Counted from the stretch's first letter, positions 24,698-35,340 are shown. The stretch: 64,000 bases of DNA from Methylobacterium sp. PvR107 (GCF_017833295.1 NZ_JAFIBW010000001.1:3561501-3625500); one strand, 5' to 3'. Translations and numbers: made by a program. The notes: generated by a model from the sequence alone, not told the origin.

Positions 24698-26092
24698 ATG
24701 CGACAGTACGCGTTACTGCCGGTTGTGGCGGCTGCCATGAGTCTCGGTTTCGGTTGCCTCGGCAGCGCCGTCGCGAAGCCGCTGGCCTTCTCGGGAATCC
24801 GGCTGATCGACGGACGATCGGCCGAGCCTGTCGAGGATGCCGTGGTGATCGTCGACGGCGACCGCATCGTCGCGGCAGGACCGCGCACCGCGGTCGCGGT
24901 ACCGCCCGATGCCGAGATCCGGGAGATGCGCGGCCGCACGATCATGCCGGGGCTGATCTCAGACCATTCCCATGTCGGCATCGTCCAGGGCGTCGATGTC
25001 GGCGCCCGGAACTACACGCGCGAGAACATCCTCGCCCAGCTCAAGGCCTATACCGACCGCGGCGTCACCACGATCATGGCGCTCGGGCTCAACGGGGCGA
25101 TCATGCCGGAGATCCGGGCCGAGGCGCATGCCGGCCGGATCCCCGGCGCCGACCTGTTCGGGGTCGACCGCGGCATCGGCGTCCCGGACGGGGGCCCGCC
25201 ACAGGCGATGATCCGCGTGAGCGCGGATCAGCTCTTCCGTCCCGCCAGCGCCGAAGAGGGCCGCGAGGCCGTCCGGGCGATGAAGGGGCGCGGCACCGAC
25301 ATGGTGAAGCTCTGGCTCGACGATTTCGGCGGGGCCGTGCCGGCGAAGATGCAGCCCGCGGTCTACGAGGCCGTGATCGACGAGGCGCACCGGCTCGGCC
25401 TGCGGGTCGCGGCGCATGTCCACGACCTGGAGGACGCGCGCGCCGTCACCAAGGCCGGTGTGGATGTGCTGGCCCACGGCGTGCGCGACAAGCCGGTCGA
25501 TGCCGACCTCATCGCGCTGCTCAAGGCGCAGAACACGTGGTACATCGCGACACTCGCCCTCGACGAGGCGACGTTCGCCTATGCGGACGCCCCGGCCTGG
25601 GCGCAGACCCCGTTCGTCCGGACGGCGCTGGCCCCCGATCTCAAGGCCCGGTTCGACGATCCGACGTGGCAGCGCGAGACGCGCGCAAGCGCCAAGGCTC
25701 AGGCTGCGCGGGATTCGCTGACGGTCAATCTGGCCAATCTGAAGCGTCTCTCCGACGCCGGCGTGCGGATCGGCTTCGGTACCGACAGCGGCGCGGCACC
25801 CGAGCGCGTTCCGGGCGTCGCCGAGCACCGCGAGCTGGCCTTGATGGTCCAGGCGGGCTTCACGCCCATGCAGGCCCTCACCACCGCGACGTCGAAAGCG
25901 GCCGACCTTCTCGGCTTGGCCGATCGCGGCACGCTCGAAGCCGGCCGCCGCGCCGACCTCGTGATCCTCGAGGCGGACCCGTCCAAGGACATCGCCGACA
26001 GCGCCCGGATCGTCGAGGTCTGGCGCGCCGGCCAACGGCAAGACCGGGCCGCAACGGCGCCCGGCGCAGCCGAGACGTCGACACCGAGATAG
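24698..26092 (+). CDS. Exported amidohydrolase (imidazolonepropionase-like)
   Basis: A 464-residue amidohydrolase-superfamily protein with a signal peptide (LPVVAAAMSLGFGCLGSAVA). The metal site is readable: HxH in SDHSHVG, a Lys in DMVKLWLDD that may be carboxylated, His in VAAHVHDLEDA, His in VLAHGVRD and Asp in GFGTDSGA. The N-terminal beta-sandwich segment (IRLIDGRSAEPVEDAVVIVD) is typical of the family of D-aminoacylases, prolidase-like and imidazolonepropionase-related enzymes. Substrate unknown. A GGGAGGACAAG ribosome site precedes ATG. Divergent from the TAXI gene. Confidence 0.9.
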   Translation: MRQYALLPVVAAAMSLGFGCLGSAVAKPLAFSGIRLIDGRSAEPVEDAVVIVDGDRIVAAGPRTAVAVPPDAEIREMRGRTIMPGLISDHSHVGIVQGVDVGARNYTRENILAQLKAYTDRGVTTIMALGLNGAIMPEIRAEAHAGRIPGADLFGVDRGIGVPDGGPPQAMIRVSADQLFRPASAEEGREAVRAMKGRGTDMVKLWLDDFGGAVPAKMQPAVYEAVIDEAHRLGLRVAAHVHDLEDARAVTKAGVDVLAHGVRDKPVDADLIALLKAQNTWYIATLALDEATFAYADAPAWAQTPFVRTALAPDLKARFDDPTWQRETRASAKAQAARDSLTVNLANLKRLSDAGVRIGFGTDSGAAPERVPGVAEHRELALMVQAGFTPMQALTTATSKAADLLGLADRGTLEAGRRADLVILEADPSKDIADSARIVEVWRAGQRQDRAATAPGAAETSTPR

Positions 26093-26226
26093 CGAGCCGC
26101 ACTCTCGATCTCCGTACGGCCGAGCAGGATCTGTTCGGCCCGCAGGGTGTCGGCCCGTCCGTCGATCAGCGCTGAGGATCGGATTTCCACCCGGCCCCTT
26201 GCGCGCAAAAAAGCGATCTCCATCTT

Positions 26227-26250
26227 CAGACCATCCAACCGGATGGTCTG
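26227..26250. promoter_or_regulatory. Perfect inverted repeat before the CopG-like gene
   Basis: Arms CAGACCATCC and GGATGGTCTG are perfect 10-bp inverted repeats around AACC. The repeat ends 12 bases before the ATG at 26263 and abuts the GAGGAGG ribosome site. Ribbon-helix-helix proteins commonly bind such sites upstream of their own genes, so autoregulation is the leading reading; an RNA hairpin that hides the ribosome site is the alternative. Confidence 0.65.
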
Positions 26251-26262
26251 AGGAGGGTCGCG

Positions 26263-26682
26263 ATGGCGGAGAACGTGCGTGAGCTGCGGCCGAAGCTGCC
26301 CGACAGCGAGAAGCTGACGGTCAATCTCGGCTTCGTCGATCTGGGCCATATCGACCTGATGGTCCGCGACGGCTTCTACGCCAACCGGGCCGACTTCATC
26401 CGCACCGCCGTGCGCAACCAGATCGAACGCCAGGGCGAGGCCGTGAGGCAGTCCGTCAGCCGCAAGCAGTTGCGGCTGGGCCTGTCGTACTACTCGAAGC
26501 AGACGCTGGAAGCCGCCCGGGACTCCGGGACGCCGATCCACATCCAGGTGCTCGGGCTGGCCAGCATCGCTCCGGATGTGACCCCCGAGCTCGCACGCGC
26601 GGCCATCGCCGCGGTCGAGGTGCTCGGTGCCTTCCAGGCCAGCCCCGCAGTCAAGGCCGCCCTGGCCGACCGCATCACCTGA
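26263..26682 (+). CDS. Ribbon-helix-helix (CopG-like) regulator
   Basis: A 139-residue protein. The N-terminal 60 residues fit a ribbon-helix-helix: a beta strand EKLTVNLGFVDLGHIDLMV followed by DGFYANRADFIRTAVRNQIE, the usual helix pair. The C-terminal part (YYSKQTLEAARDSGTPIHIQ and VEVLGAFQASPAVKAAL) is an extra domain of unknown role, possibly oligomerisation or ligand binding. A perfect inverted repeat lies at its start. It is followed after 80 bases by a PHB-depolymerase-type esterase on the same strand, a pairing seen elsewhere in alphaproteobacteria and suggesting control of that gene. Confidence 0.85.
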   Translation: MAENVRELRPKLPDSEKLTVNLGFVDLGHIDLMVRDGFYANRADFIRTAVRNQIERQGEAVRQSVSRKQLRLGLSYYSKQTLEAARDSGTPIHIQVLGLASIAPDVTPELARAAIAAVEVLGAFQASPAVKAALADRIT

Positions 26683-26762
26683 CACGCCAACGCCGACACG
26701 ATGCTTCCCGGACGCGGCTGAGCCTCCCGCTCCGTCCGTCGCGCGCACCAGGATCAGACCCC

Positions 26763-28061
26763 ATGAACGCCTTTCCGAAGATGGACTTCTCCAAGCTCGG
26801 CATGCCCAAGCTCGACCCGGCACGCACGGCGCGGATGATGGAGCGGATGGCCCGGTTGCAAACGCAACAGGCCGCAGCCTACGCCCGCTGGACCGAGGCC
26901 CAGAAGGCCGCAACCGCAGCGTCCGCCGCGGCGGCGCGAAGCGCGCCGGGCGGCGAGACGATCGACATGCGCCCGCCCGCGAGTCCCGGCGAAGCCTGGA
27001 CGGCGCCGGATTCCGCGCCGGGCGGTGCTCCGGACAAGCCGGCCTTCGCGCCCCACGGCGACATCGCCGGGGACGTGATGCGGACGATCAAGGCGGCGCT
27101 GGCGAAGGGCGGCGTCGGGGCCGGCCTGGGCTCCGGCCTCGATGACGGTCTCGGAGCCGTAACCCCGGCCGCTCCGCTCCCGGACGGCGCGCGCTTCGAG
27201 GCCCGCACCTTCACGAGTGCTGCCGGCAGCCGGACCTACAAGGTCTACGTGCCCAGCGGCCACAACGGTCAATCGCTGCCGGTCGTGGTGATGCTGCACG
27301 GGTGCACCCAGAACCCGGACGACTTTGCGCGCGGGACCCGGATGAACAATGTGGCCGAGGAACAGACGTTCCTGGTCGTGTACCCGGAGCAGCCGCGCTC
27401 CGCCAACATGCAGCGCTGCTGGAACTGGTACGAGCCGGGCGACCAGCAGCGCGAGGGTGGCGAGCCCGCGCTGATCGCCGGCATCGTCCGGCAGGTGATC
27501 GCGGAATTCGCGGGCGATGCGAGCCGGGTCTATGCCGCCGGCCTCTCGGCAGGCGGGGCCGCGGCCGCGATCCTGGCCTCGACGCATCCCGACCTGTTCG
27601 CGGCGGTGGGCGTGCATTCCGGGCTGGCTTGCGGCGCGGCCCGCGACATGCCCTCCGCCTTCGCGGCGATGCGCGGGGGCGGTGCCGGAGCGTCCGGAGG
27701 GACGCGGCACGGCGTCCCGACGATCGTGTTCCATGGCGACGGCGACAAGACCGTGAACGTGGCCAACGGCGATCAGGTTGCCGCTCAGGGACCGGCCGGA
27801 CCGGACCTCGCTCAGGAAGTCAACGCCGGGCGGACGCCGGACGGCGTGGCTTACACCCGCACGGTGCGCAGGGACGCGTCGGGCCGGGCCGTGCTGGAGC
27901 AGTGGGTGCTGCACGGGACCGGTCACGCGTGGTCGGGTGGCGATCCGGCCGGGTCGTTCACCGATGCACGCGGCCCGGACGCCAGTCGGGAGATGGTGCG
28001 GTTCTTCCTGTCGCATGCCGGCGCGGCGAATCCGTCCGGCGGAGCGGCGGGCCGGGTGTGA
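26763..28061 (+). CDS. PHB-depolymerase-type esterase
   Basis: A 432-residue serine hydrolase of the LpqC/PHB depolymerase family. About 135 N-terminal residues are low-complexity and helical (MNAFPKMDFSKLGMPKLDPA and an alanine-rich stretch) with no signal peptide, so the enzyme appears intracellular. The catalytic domain begins near residue 140 with RTYKVYVPSGHN. It has the oxyanion segment MLHGCTQNPDDFA, nucleophile GLSAGGAAAA, Asp in FHGDGDKTVN and the late His in GTGHAWSGGD. It may act on intracellular polyhydroxyalkanoate granules or small esters. Downstream of the CopG-like regulator. Confidence 0.9.
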   Translation: MNAFPKMDFSKLGMPKLDPARTARMMERMARLQTQQAAAYARWTEAQKAATAASAAAARSAPGGETIDMRPPASPGEAWTAPDSAPGGAPDKPAFAPHGDIAGDVMRTIKAALAKGGVGAGLGSGLDDGLGAVTPAAPLPDGARFEARTFTSAAGSRTYKVYVPSGHNGQSLPVVVMLHGCTQNPDDFARGTRMNNVAEEQTFLVVYPEQPRSANMQRCWNWYEPGDQQREGGEPALIAGIVRQVIAEFAGDASRVYAAGLSAGGAAAAILASTHPDLFAAVGVHSGLACGAARDMPSAFAAMRGGGAGASGGTRHGVPTIVFHGDGDKTVNVANGDQVAAQGPAGPDLAQEVNAGRTPDGVAYTRTVRRDASGRAVLEQWVLHGTGHAWSGGDPAGSFTDARGPDASREMVRFFLSHAGAANPSGGAAGRV

Positions 28062-28067
28062 GCGGCG

Positions 28068-28103
28068 CCGTCGGCGCGCCCCCGGCCCGGGGCGAGCCGA
28101 CGG
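28068..28103. terminator. Hairpin between convergent genes
   Basis: Arms CCGTCGGC and GCCGACGG with an inner CCCC/GGGG pairing form a stable G+C-rich hairpin in the 55-base gap between the convergent esterase and yellow-family genes. No T-run. Bidirectional terminator is the simplest reading. Confidence 0.4.
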
Positions 28104-28116
28104 ACCATGCTGAACC

Positions 28117-29331
28117 TCAGCGGGGCGTCCCGGGCGCTGTGGCGCCCGTCACCGCGCCCCGACCCGACGTGATCGCCCAGAGTTCCGTCGGAAGGCCGAT
28201 CGGTGCCCCGGGCTTGTAATCGGCCGAGTCCTGGATGTGGGACGTCGTCACGTAGATCGTGCCGTCCGGCCCCTCGCTGAACGTATCCGGCCACCGCAAT
28301 TGCGGGTCCTGCACCAGGGTGGTGAGGCCGCTTCCCTTGCCGGTCAGGTCGCGGACCTTCACGGCATTGTCCTGCGGCGAGGTCACGTACATCCGCCCGT
28401 CCTTGCGGCCGATCAGCAGACCGTCGGCGGGGCCGTTCTCCCCGACCGTGACGATCTTCGATTCCAGCGTCCTGTCGCTGAGCATCTCGGGCACGAAGGA
28501 GGCGGTCGCCCAGCCGGTGAGCGCGTCGGTCGGCAGGCTGTAGAGCGTCTTGCCCTTGATGGCCTGCCAGTACAGCGTCTTCCCGTCCGGCGACAGGGCG
28601 ATGCCGTCGGCCGAGAACGCGACGCCGCGACCGTCCGGGCGGCGCAGCGGCTGGCCGTCGTACTGCACGGTCACGCTCTTGTCCGGCATGGTCGTGGCGT
28701 GGCCGGACAGCACGCGCTTGGCGGACCCGCTGTCGAGATCCACCACGATCAGCGCCCCCTCGGCGCCGGAATCGGTCAGGTAGGCGGTCTTGCCGTCGGG
28801 CGCGATCCGCACGTCGTTGATGTACGAGGCCTGCAGAACCGTGCTGGTGTCGAACGGGATCGTCTTCACGACCCGGTTGGTCTTCAGGTCGATGCCGACG
28901 AGCTTGGGGCCGTCCTTGATCACGTGCGCCATCGCGGGCGCGGCCGCATCGACCACCCAGAGACGGTCCTGGCCGTCGGCCACGACGCTCTGCACGCAGA
29001 CGAAGTGGGTCTTCGGGTCGACCTCATCGGCCTTGGCGTTGCGCCAGCTGTTCCAGTCCGCGTCGGGGTACGGGACGGGCTTGCCGTCCTTCACCTCGGC
29101 CACCGAGACGGGGGCGTCCTCGCTCCAGCGGGGGAAGTTGACGAACATGCGCCCGTCGCGGCTGACGGTGATGCCGGTGACCTGATGCGCGAAGCCCGCC
29201 ACCTTGGTGAGCTTCCCCGGCCCGGAACCGGATTCCTGAGCCGCGACGGGGCCCGCCAGCACGGCGGCACCGGACATCAACGACGCGGCCAGCCCGATGC
29301 GAACGCCAACAGCCAGATTCATAGCGCGCAC
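28117..29331 (-). CDS. Major royal jelly/yellow-family secreted beta-propeller protein
   Basis: A 404-residue protein with a signal peptide (GLAASLMSGAAVLAGPVAAQ) and a six-bladed-propeller pattern matching the MRJP/yellow family: TGITVSRDGRMFVNFPRWSE, VQSVVADGQDRLWVVDAAAP, ASYINDVRIAPDGKTAYLTD, then GIALSPDGKTLYWQAIKG and the blade DGRMYVTSPQDN. Bacterial members are often labelled gluconolactonase-like or L-dopachrome-tautomerase-related; no activity is proven for this type. A second in-frame ATG at 29322 could be the start. It lies 77 bases downstream of the epoxide hydrolase gene on the same strand. Confidence 0.88.
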   Translation of the reverse strand: MRAMNLAVGVRIGLAASLMSGAAVLAGPVAAQESGSGPGKLTKVAGFAHQVTGITVSRDGRMFVNFPRWSEDAPVSVAEVKDGKPVPYPDADWNSWRNAKADEVDPKTHFVCVQSVVADGQDRLWVVDAAAPAMAHVIKDGPKLVGIDLKTNRVVKTIPFDTSTVLQASYINDVRIAPDGKTAYLTDSGAEGALIVVDLDSGSAKRVLSGHATTMPDKSVTVQYDGQPLRRPDGRGVAFSADGIALSPDGKTLYWQAIKGKTLYSLPTDALTGWATASFVPEMLSDRTLESKIVTVGENGPADGLLIGRKDGRMYVTSPQDNAVKVRDLTGKGSGLTTLVQDPQLRWPDTFSEGPDGTIYVTTSHIQDSADYKPGAPIGLPTELWAITSGRGAVTGATAPGTPR

Positions 29332-29408
29332 TCCAATCCGAGGATGGCAGATGTTCGGGCCAACGCGTCAGGGCAGGGCCGGGTCCGGGATGCGGCGGGA
29401 TGACTCCC

Positions 29409-30539
29409 TCAGCCGCGACCCCACTCCCGGAGGTCCCGGACGAACAGGTCCGGGGCCTCCAGGGCGGCGAAGTGCCCGCCGCGCGGCATCGTCTGCCAGC
29501 GCGACACCGCGTAGCCGCGCTCCAACCAGTCCCGCGGTGGTGCGGGCATGCGCGGATCCGGGTAGGCCGCGAAGGCGGTCGGCACCGTGACGCGGCGTCC
29601 CGGCGGCATCCGGCGCACGCTCTCCTGCTGCGCGCCGGCATAGAACCACGTCGCCGTCGCGAAGGAATCGGTCAGAATGTAGAGCAGGGCGTTGGTCAGG
29701 AGCTGATCGTTCGAGAAGACTTGCGCGAAGGGCCGCTCCCGCAGGTCGGCCCAGTCGTGGAAGCGCTCGACCAGCCAGGCCAGCTGCGCCACCGGCTCGT
29801 CCGCCATGGCGTAGCCCAGGGAGAGCGGCTTGGTGCCCTGGAGCTGCGCGTAGGCTCCGAGCGCCTGCTGGCTGGCCGCGGCCGCCTTCTGCCAAGCCCG
29901 CTCCGCCGCGCTCTCGGGCTCGGCATCGGGCTGCACCAGCAGGTAATTGAGATGGATCGCCTCCAGCGACGCGGCATGGTCGAGGCTGAGCCAGGCCGCG
30001 ACACCGGCGCCCCAGTCGCCGCCCTGCACCCGGTAGCGGGGATAGCCCAGCCCTTCGCGCATCAGGCGGTCGAACAGGCGCGCCGTCGTGCGCGGCCCGA
30101 TCGGCGCTGCGGGCTTGCCCGAGAAGCCGAAGCCCGGCAGGGCCGGGATCACGAGGTCGAAGGCGTCCTCCGCCCGCCCGCCATGGCGCGAGGGAAAGGC
30201 CAGGGGCTCGATCACCGACCAGAACTCGTAGATCGAGCCCGGCCAGCCGTGGATCAGCAGCAGCGGGCGACGGCCTTCCGCCTCGCCGACGACGTGGACG
30301 GCGTGCAGGTCGAGATCCTCGACCCGGATCAGGATCTGGGGGAAGCGGTTGAGCTCGGCCGCCGCTTTGGCCTCGTCGAAGCCGTCGAGCCAGTAGGCGC
30401 ACAGGCCGGCGAGGAAGTCCGGGTCGCAGCCGTAGCGCCAGCCGGCCTCAGCCGGCAGGCGCGGCATGCGGTGGGCCCGCACGCGCTCCCTGGCCCAGGC
30501 CAGCCGCGCCGCGTCCCAGGCAACGGTGAATGTCTGCAT
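29409..30539 (-). CDS. Epoxide hydrolase (EHN-domain alpha/beta hydrolase)
   Basis: A 376-residue protein with the epoxide hydrolase N-terminal domain (LARERVRAHRMPRL-like helices, then AELNRFPQILIRVEDLDLHA) and an alpha/beta-hydrolase core. HGWPGSIYEFW is the oxyanion region, GGDWGAGVAAW holds the nucleophilic Asp, WFYAGAQ lies in the cap and RGGHFAALE carries the catalytic His. It should open epoxides to diols in the cytoplasm. A GGAGG ribosome site directly precedes the ATG. No signal peptide. Natural substrate not inferable. Confidence 0.9.
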   Translation of the reverse strand: MQTFTVAWDAARLAWARERVRAHRMPRLPAEAGWRYGCDPDFLAGLCAYWLDGFDEAKAAAELNRFPQILIRVEDLDLHAVHVVGEAEGRRPLLLIHGWPGSIYEFWSVIEPLAFPSRHGGRAEDAFDLVIPALPGFGFSGKPAAPIGPRTTARLFDRLMREGLGYPRYRVQGGDWGAGVAAWLSLDHAASLEAIHLNYLLVQPDAEPESAAERAWQKAAAASQQALGAYAQLQGTKPLSLGYAMADEPVAQLAWLVERFHDWADLRERPFAQVFSNDQLLTNALLYILTDSFATATWFYAGAQQESVRRMPPGRRVTVPTAFAAYPDPRMPAPPRDWLERGYAVSRWQTMPRGGHFAALEAPDLFVRDLREWGRG

Positions 30540-30608
30540 CGAAAACCTCCGCTCGCGTCCGCGGCTCGGGAGAGCGCCGCCTCACGGCAGGAGCGGCGCT
30601 GATCTGCT

Positions 30609-31358
30609 TCAACGCGGCCGGGCCGAGACCGTCGCGCCGGGAACGGGCCCTGGCGGCACGCGCAGCGCTGGGACCGGCTCCCGGGCGGCGGCGATGCGGG
30701 CGAGATAATCGACCTTGCTGAGCTGCAGGTGATCGACGCTGAGCTGCGCGAGCGCCCAGCGGTCGCGGTCGCGCAGGAGGTCGATCATGATCCCATGCTG
30801 CTTGATCGAGAGCCGAAGGCCGTCGGCATCCGCCAGGGTCTTGGCGCGTATCGGAAGCGTCAGGCCCATGTAGTCGGTGAGCGTGCGCACGAGGTACGGG
30901 TTCCCGCAGGCATCGAACAGGGCGACGTGGAAGGCGTCGTTCGCCTCATGGATGCCGCGCAGATCGCGCCGCTCCACTGTGTCGCGGTAGGCGTCCTGAA
31001 GCGTCTCGAGGCGGGCGATGAGTTCGGGCGCGGCGGGCAGCGCGATCATCAGCATCGCCTGCCGCGTCAGCATCTCGCGGACTTCGTAGATCTGCCGAAC
31101 CTCCTCGGCGGAGTAGGACCTGACGGTCGCCCCGACGTTCCGCTCCCGCCCGACAACGCCCCGGCGCTCCATCTCGACAAGGGCCTGGCGGATGAAGTGT
31201 CGGGAGGTGCCGAAGCGCGCCATCAGGGCATCCTCGGTCAGGCGGGCGCCGGGCGCGAGCCGCCCGAAGATGATGTCCTCCTCCAGGCGCGCCACGATGG
31301 CACCGATGCCCTCGCGCCGGAGGGGCAGGACCGAATCCACCGAGCCGTCCCCGGTCAC
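30609..31358 (-). CDS. GntR-family regulator with FCD domain
   Basis: A 249-residue regulator. The GTG at 31358 is chosen because it overlaps the stop of the oxidoreductase gene by four bases (GTGA); an ATG at 31391 is an alternative. The N-terminal winged helix reads FGRLAPGARLTEDALMARFG followed by TSRHFIRQALVEMERRGVV. The FCD ligand domain carries the metal-site pattern (EANDAFHVALFDACGN, then a late His in IKQHGIMIDLL). As last gene of the ABC operon it probably senses the imported compound or a product. Candidate binding repeats are at 36680 and 36746. Confidence 0.9.
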   Translation of the reverse strand: MTGDGSVDSVLPLRREGIGAIVARLEEDIIFGRLAPGARLTEDALMARFGTSRHFIRQALVEMERRGVVGRERNVGATVRSYSAEEVRQIYEVREMLTRQAMLMIALPAAPELIARLETLQDAYRDTVERRDLRGIHEANDAFHVALFDACGNPYLVRTLTDYMGLTLPIRAKTLADADGLRLSIKQHGIMIDLLRDRDRWALAQLSVDHLQLSKVDYLARIAAAREPVPALRVPPGPVPGATVSARPR

Positions 31359-32358
31359 CGCGCATCCGCCCGGCCCGCAAGCCGGTAGCAATCCTCCACG
31401 AGCCGCAGCGTCTCGAGATTGTCGGCCGGCGACGTCTCGAACGGCGCGCCATCCTCCAGGCGGTCGATGAAATGCGCGATCGCGGCCGCGTAGGAATCCG
31501 CGTAGGTGGCGGCGAGGTCGAAGCTCCGAAGCCGTGTCTCCCGCCCCGCCATCGAGAGCTCGGATCCCCGGAGCCGGATCGCGCCGTCGGAGCCCAGGAT
31601 CTCAAGGCGGTCGGGGGACGCGGGCGGGGCTCCGTGGGCCGCGAAGGTCGCGAATACCTGCACGGCGAGCCCGCCGGGGCCGGCGAGCTGGATCAGCGCC
31701 GTGTCCTCTCCCGCGAGGTCCGGACAGGTCCGGCTGGTCGCGCAGGCGGTGACCCGCAGCGGCCCCAGCAGCATGCGCAGCGTGTCGAGGTGATGGATCA
31801 GGACCTCGGCGACGAGCATCCGCGCCTCGCCGCGCATGAACGGCTGGCGCTCCAGGGCCGGATAGCGGCCCGCGCCGTCCGGCAGGGTGCCGCTCGTCAC
31901 GAGGTCCAGCCGCGCCGCGAAGGGCCGCCCGATCACCCCCGCCCGCAGCCACGCCGCGGCCTCGCGGTAATAGGCGCGGAACCGCCAGTTCTCGTGCACC
32001 ATCAGCCGGGCCCGGCCCTCCACCGCGGCGACCAGCGCCTCCGCCTCCGCGAGCGTCGGGGCCAGGGGCTTCTGGCAGAGGATCGGCAGCCCGTGATCGG
32101 CCGCCAAGTGGACGAGCTCGGCATGGACGGCGCGGGGCGCCGCGATGTCGACGGCGTCGAGGCCGCCTGCCGCCAGCAGCGCGCGGGCGTCCGCGTAGGT
32201 GTGCGGGACTTGGAACGCCCGGGCCCGCGCCTCGCGGCTCTCGGCCGACGGGTCGGCGATCGCGACGATTTCGGCGCGGCCCCTCAGGGCGGCCCAGCCC
32301 GCGAGATGATGCTGCGCGACCCAGCCGGCCCCGATCAGGCCGATCCGCCGGACCGCAC

Positions 32359-32362
<4 letters not shown>
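31355..32362 (-). CDS. Gfo/Idh/MocA-family oxidoreductase
   Basis: A 335-residue NAD(P)-dependent dehydrogenase. The start is a TTG at 32362 that overlaps the ATPase stop (TTGA), giving the exact family N-terminus RRIGLIGAGWVAQHHLAGWA. The family Lys is in ILCQKPLAPTLAEAE (EKP-type motif, here QKP). The C-terminal domain holds VAEVLIHHLDTLRMLLG. These enzymes oxidise sugars, polyols or inositols. Its place between the importer ATPase and the GntR regulator implies that it acts on the imported solute. The longer open frame upstream is a shadow. Confidence 0.9.
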
Positions 32363-33507
<1,145 letters not shown>

Positions 33508-33517
33508 CCAGGGCCCT

Positions 33518-34378
33518 TTACTTGACGGCGCCCGCGGTCATGCCGCGGATCAGCTTCTCGGAGAAGAAGATGTACATGAGGATCACGGGCACCACCGAGA
33601 TCATGACACCGGCCGCGATCATGCCGATGTCCTGGAAATGGTCGCCCATGAAGGCCCGGATGCCGATCGGGAGGGTGCGCTTGTCCGGATCGGTGATGAG
33701 CACCACCGCGAACAGGAACTCGTTCCAGAGCTGGATGAAGTTCAGGATCAGGGTGGTGGCGATCGCCGGCATGCCGATCGGCAGGACGATGCGGCGGAAG
33801 ATCTCGATGTCGCCGTAGCCGTCCATCTTCGCGGCATCGAACAGATCCTGCGGGATCCGGGCGAAGAACCCCTCCAGCAGATAGACGGTCAGCGGCAACT
33901 GGAGCGAGACATAGACGAGCGTCAGACCGAGAAGGCTGTTGTAGAGCCCGTAATCGACCAGGATCTGATAGAGCGAGATCAAGGTGATCTGCGGCGGGAA
34001 GATGATCGACGAGAACAGGATACCGTAGAGGATGCGGTTGCCGCGGAACCGGTAGCGGGCGAGCGCGTGGGCGGCCGCGGCGCCGACCAGCGTCACCACC
34101 GCGACCGCGGTGACGACCACGATGGTGGAGTTCCAGAAATAGGTGGCGAAGTCGGAATCCACCCAGGCGATCCGGAACTGTTCCCAGTGGAACGGACGGG
34201 GCCAGGCGTAATGGTCGGCCGAGATCTCGCCCGTGGTCCGCACCGACATGGTGGCCAGCCACAGGAACGGCCCCAGCGTGTAGGTTGTGTAGGCGATGAT
34301 GGCGACCGCGAGGGCCGTCCGGCTCGCCAGGAAGCCGCCCCGCCCGGCGGCCGGGGGCACGGTCGCGTCGGCGCTCAC
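33518..34378 (-). CDS. Carbohydrate ABC transporter permease, MalG type
   Basis: A 286-residue inner-membrane permease with about six transmembrane helices. The EAA loop that contacts the ATPase reads DAAKMDGYGDIEIFRRIVLP followed by IGMPAI. It starts at a GTG one base after the stop of the first permease. Together with the other permease it forms the channel of a CUT1-type importer. Confidence 0.93.
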   Translation of the reverse strand: MSADATVPPAAGRGGFLASRTALAVAIIAYTTYTLGPFLWLATMSVRTTGEISADHYAWPRPFHWEQFRIAWVDSDFATYFWNSTIVVVTAVAVVTLVGAAAAHALARYRFRGNRILYGILFSSIIFPPQITLISLYQILVDYGLYNSLLGLTLVYVSLQLPLTVYLLEGFFARIPQDLFDAAKMDGYGDIEIFRRIVLPIGMPAIATTLILNFIQLWNEFLFAVVLITDPDKRTLPIGIRAFMGDHFQDIGMIAAGVMISVVPVILMYIFFSEKLIRGMTAGAVK

Positions 34379-34379
34379 G

Positions 34380-35336
34380 TCAGTACTCCAGCCGATCGCG
34401 GGACTTGAAGACCCGGTTGAGGATGATGACCGCCGCGCAGACCACGCCGAACCAGACCGTCGCGATCGCCGACGGGTAACCGAGGTCGAAGGTGTTCCAG
34501 TTGAAGGCGCGCTTGTAGACGTAGGTCGAGACCGTCTCGGTCGCCCAGAGAGGCCCCCCGCCGGTCATGATCCAGACGAGGTCGAAGACCTTCATCTTCC
34601 CGATGAAGGCGAGGACGTAGAGGTTGAGCAGCGTGGGCCGCAGCATCGGCACGATCACGTAGCGCAGCTTCGCGCCCCAGCCGCAATTGTCGAGCTCGGC
34701 CGCCTCCAGCACCTCGGAGGGCAGCGCGTGGATCGCCGCCAGGCAGACCACCATGTTGAACCCGGCCCATTTCCAGGCATGGGTCACGATGAGGGACGCC
34801 AGCGCGGTGTTCGGGTCGCCGAGCCAGGATCGGGTCAGCGCGTCGAGCCCGGCGGCCCGCAGGCCCTCGTTCACCACGCCCCAATCGTAGTTGTAGATCC
34901 ACATCCACAGGATCGCGACCACGACATAGGAGAGCAGGACGGGCGTGAACCACGCGACCCGGAGGAAGCGCGCGAACGGGACGCCGGCATAGAGCGCGAG
35001 CGCCAGGAGCAGGCCCGTCGCGACGTCCAGCACCGGGGCCACGAAAGCCCACACGAAGGTGTTGCGGACCGCGATCCAGAAGGTCTCGTCGCCCATGAGG
35101 TCGCGATAATTGGCGAGCCCGACATAGCTGCGTTCCGACCCCTCGATCGTGAACAGGCTGTCGAAGATCGTCCGGACGGCCGGATAGGCCGTCAGGCCGA
35201 GATAGATCACGAGCGCGGGGGCGAGGAAGACGAGCAGGACGGGCCAAGTCGCCTGCCGCGGGTCCGACACGCGACCCGATGCCGGTGCATTCTCCGTGGG
35301 CGCCGCCGTCGTCTTGAGAGCCGTCGTGCCCGCCAC
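34380..35336 (-). CDS. Carbohydrate ABC transporter permease, MalF type
   Basis: A 318-residue inner-membrane permease. TM1 is LLVFLAPALVIYLGLTAYP and the EAA loop reads LEAAELDNCGWGAKLRYVIV followed by PMLRP. Its GTG start is four bases after the binding-protein stop, so it is translated from the same message. Partner of the MalG-type permease. Confidence 0.93.
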   Translation of the reverse strand: MAGTTALKTTAAPTENAPASGRVSDPRQATWPVLLVFLAPALVIYLGLTAYPAVRTIFDSLFTIEGSERSYVGLANYRDLMGDETFWIAVRNTFVWAFVAPVLDVATGLLLALALYAGVPFARFLRVAWFTPVLLSYVVVAILWMWIYNYDWGVVNEGLRAAGLDALTRSWLGDPNTALASLIVTHAWKWAGFNMVVCLAAIHALPSEVLEAAELDNCGWGAKLRYVIVPMLRPTLLNLYVLAFIGKMKVFDLVWIMTGGGPLWATETVSTYVYKRAFNWNTFDLGYPSAIATVWFGVVCAAVIILNRVFKSRDRLEY

Positions 35337-35340
35337 CGCC

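Noticed and set aside
23305..26175. 956-codon frame spanning several genes on the + strand
   Set aside because: Overlaps an opposite-strand TAXI gene and an out-of-frame amidohydrolase gene, both well supported; low-complexity composition.
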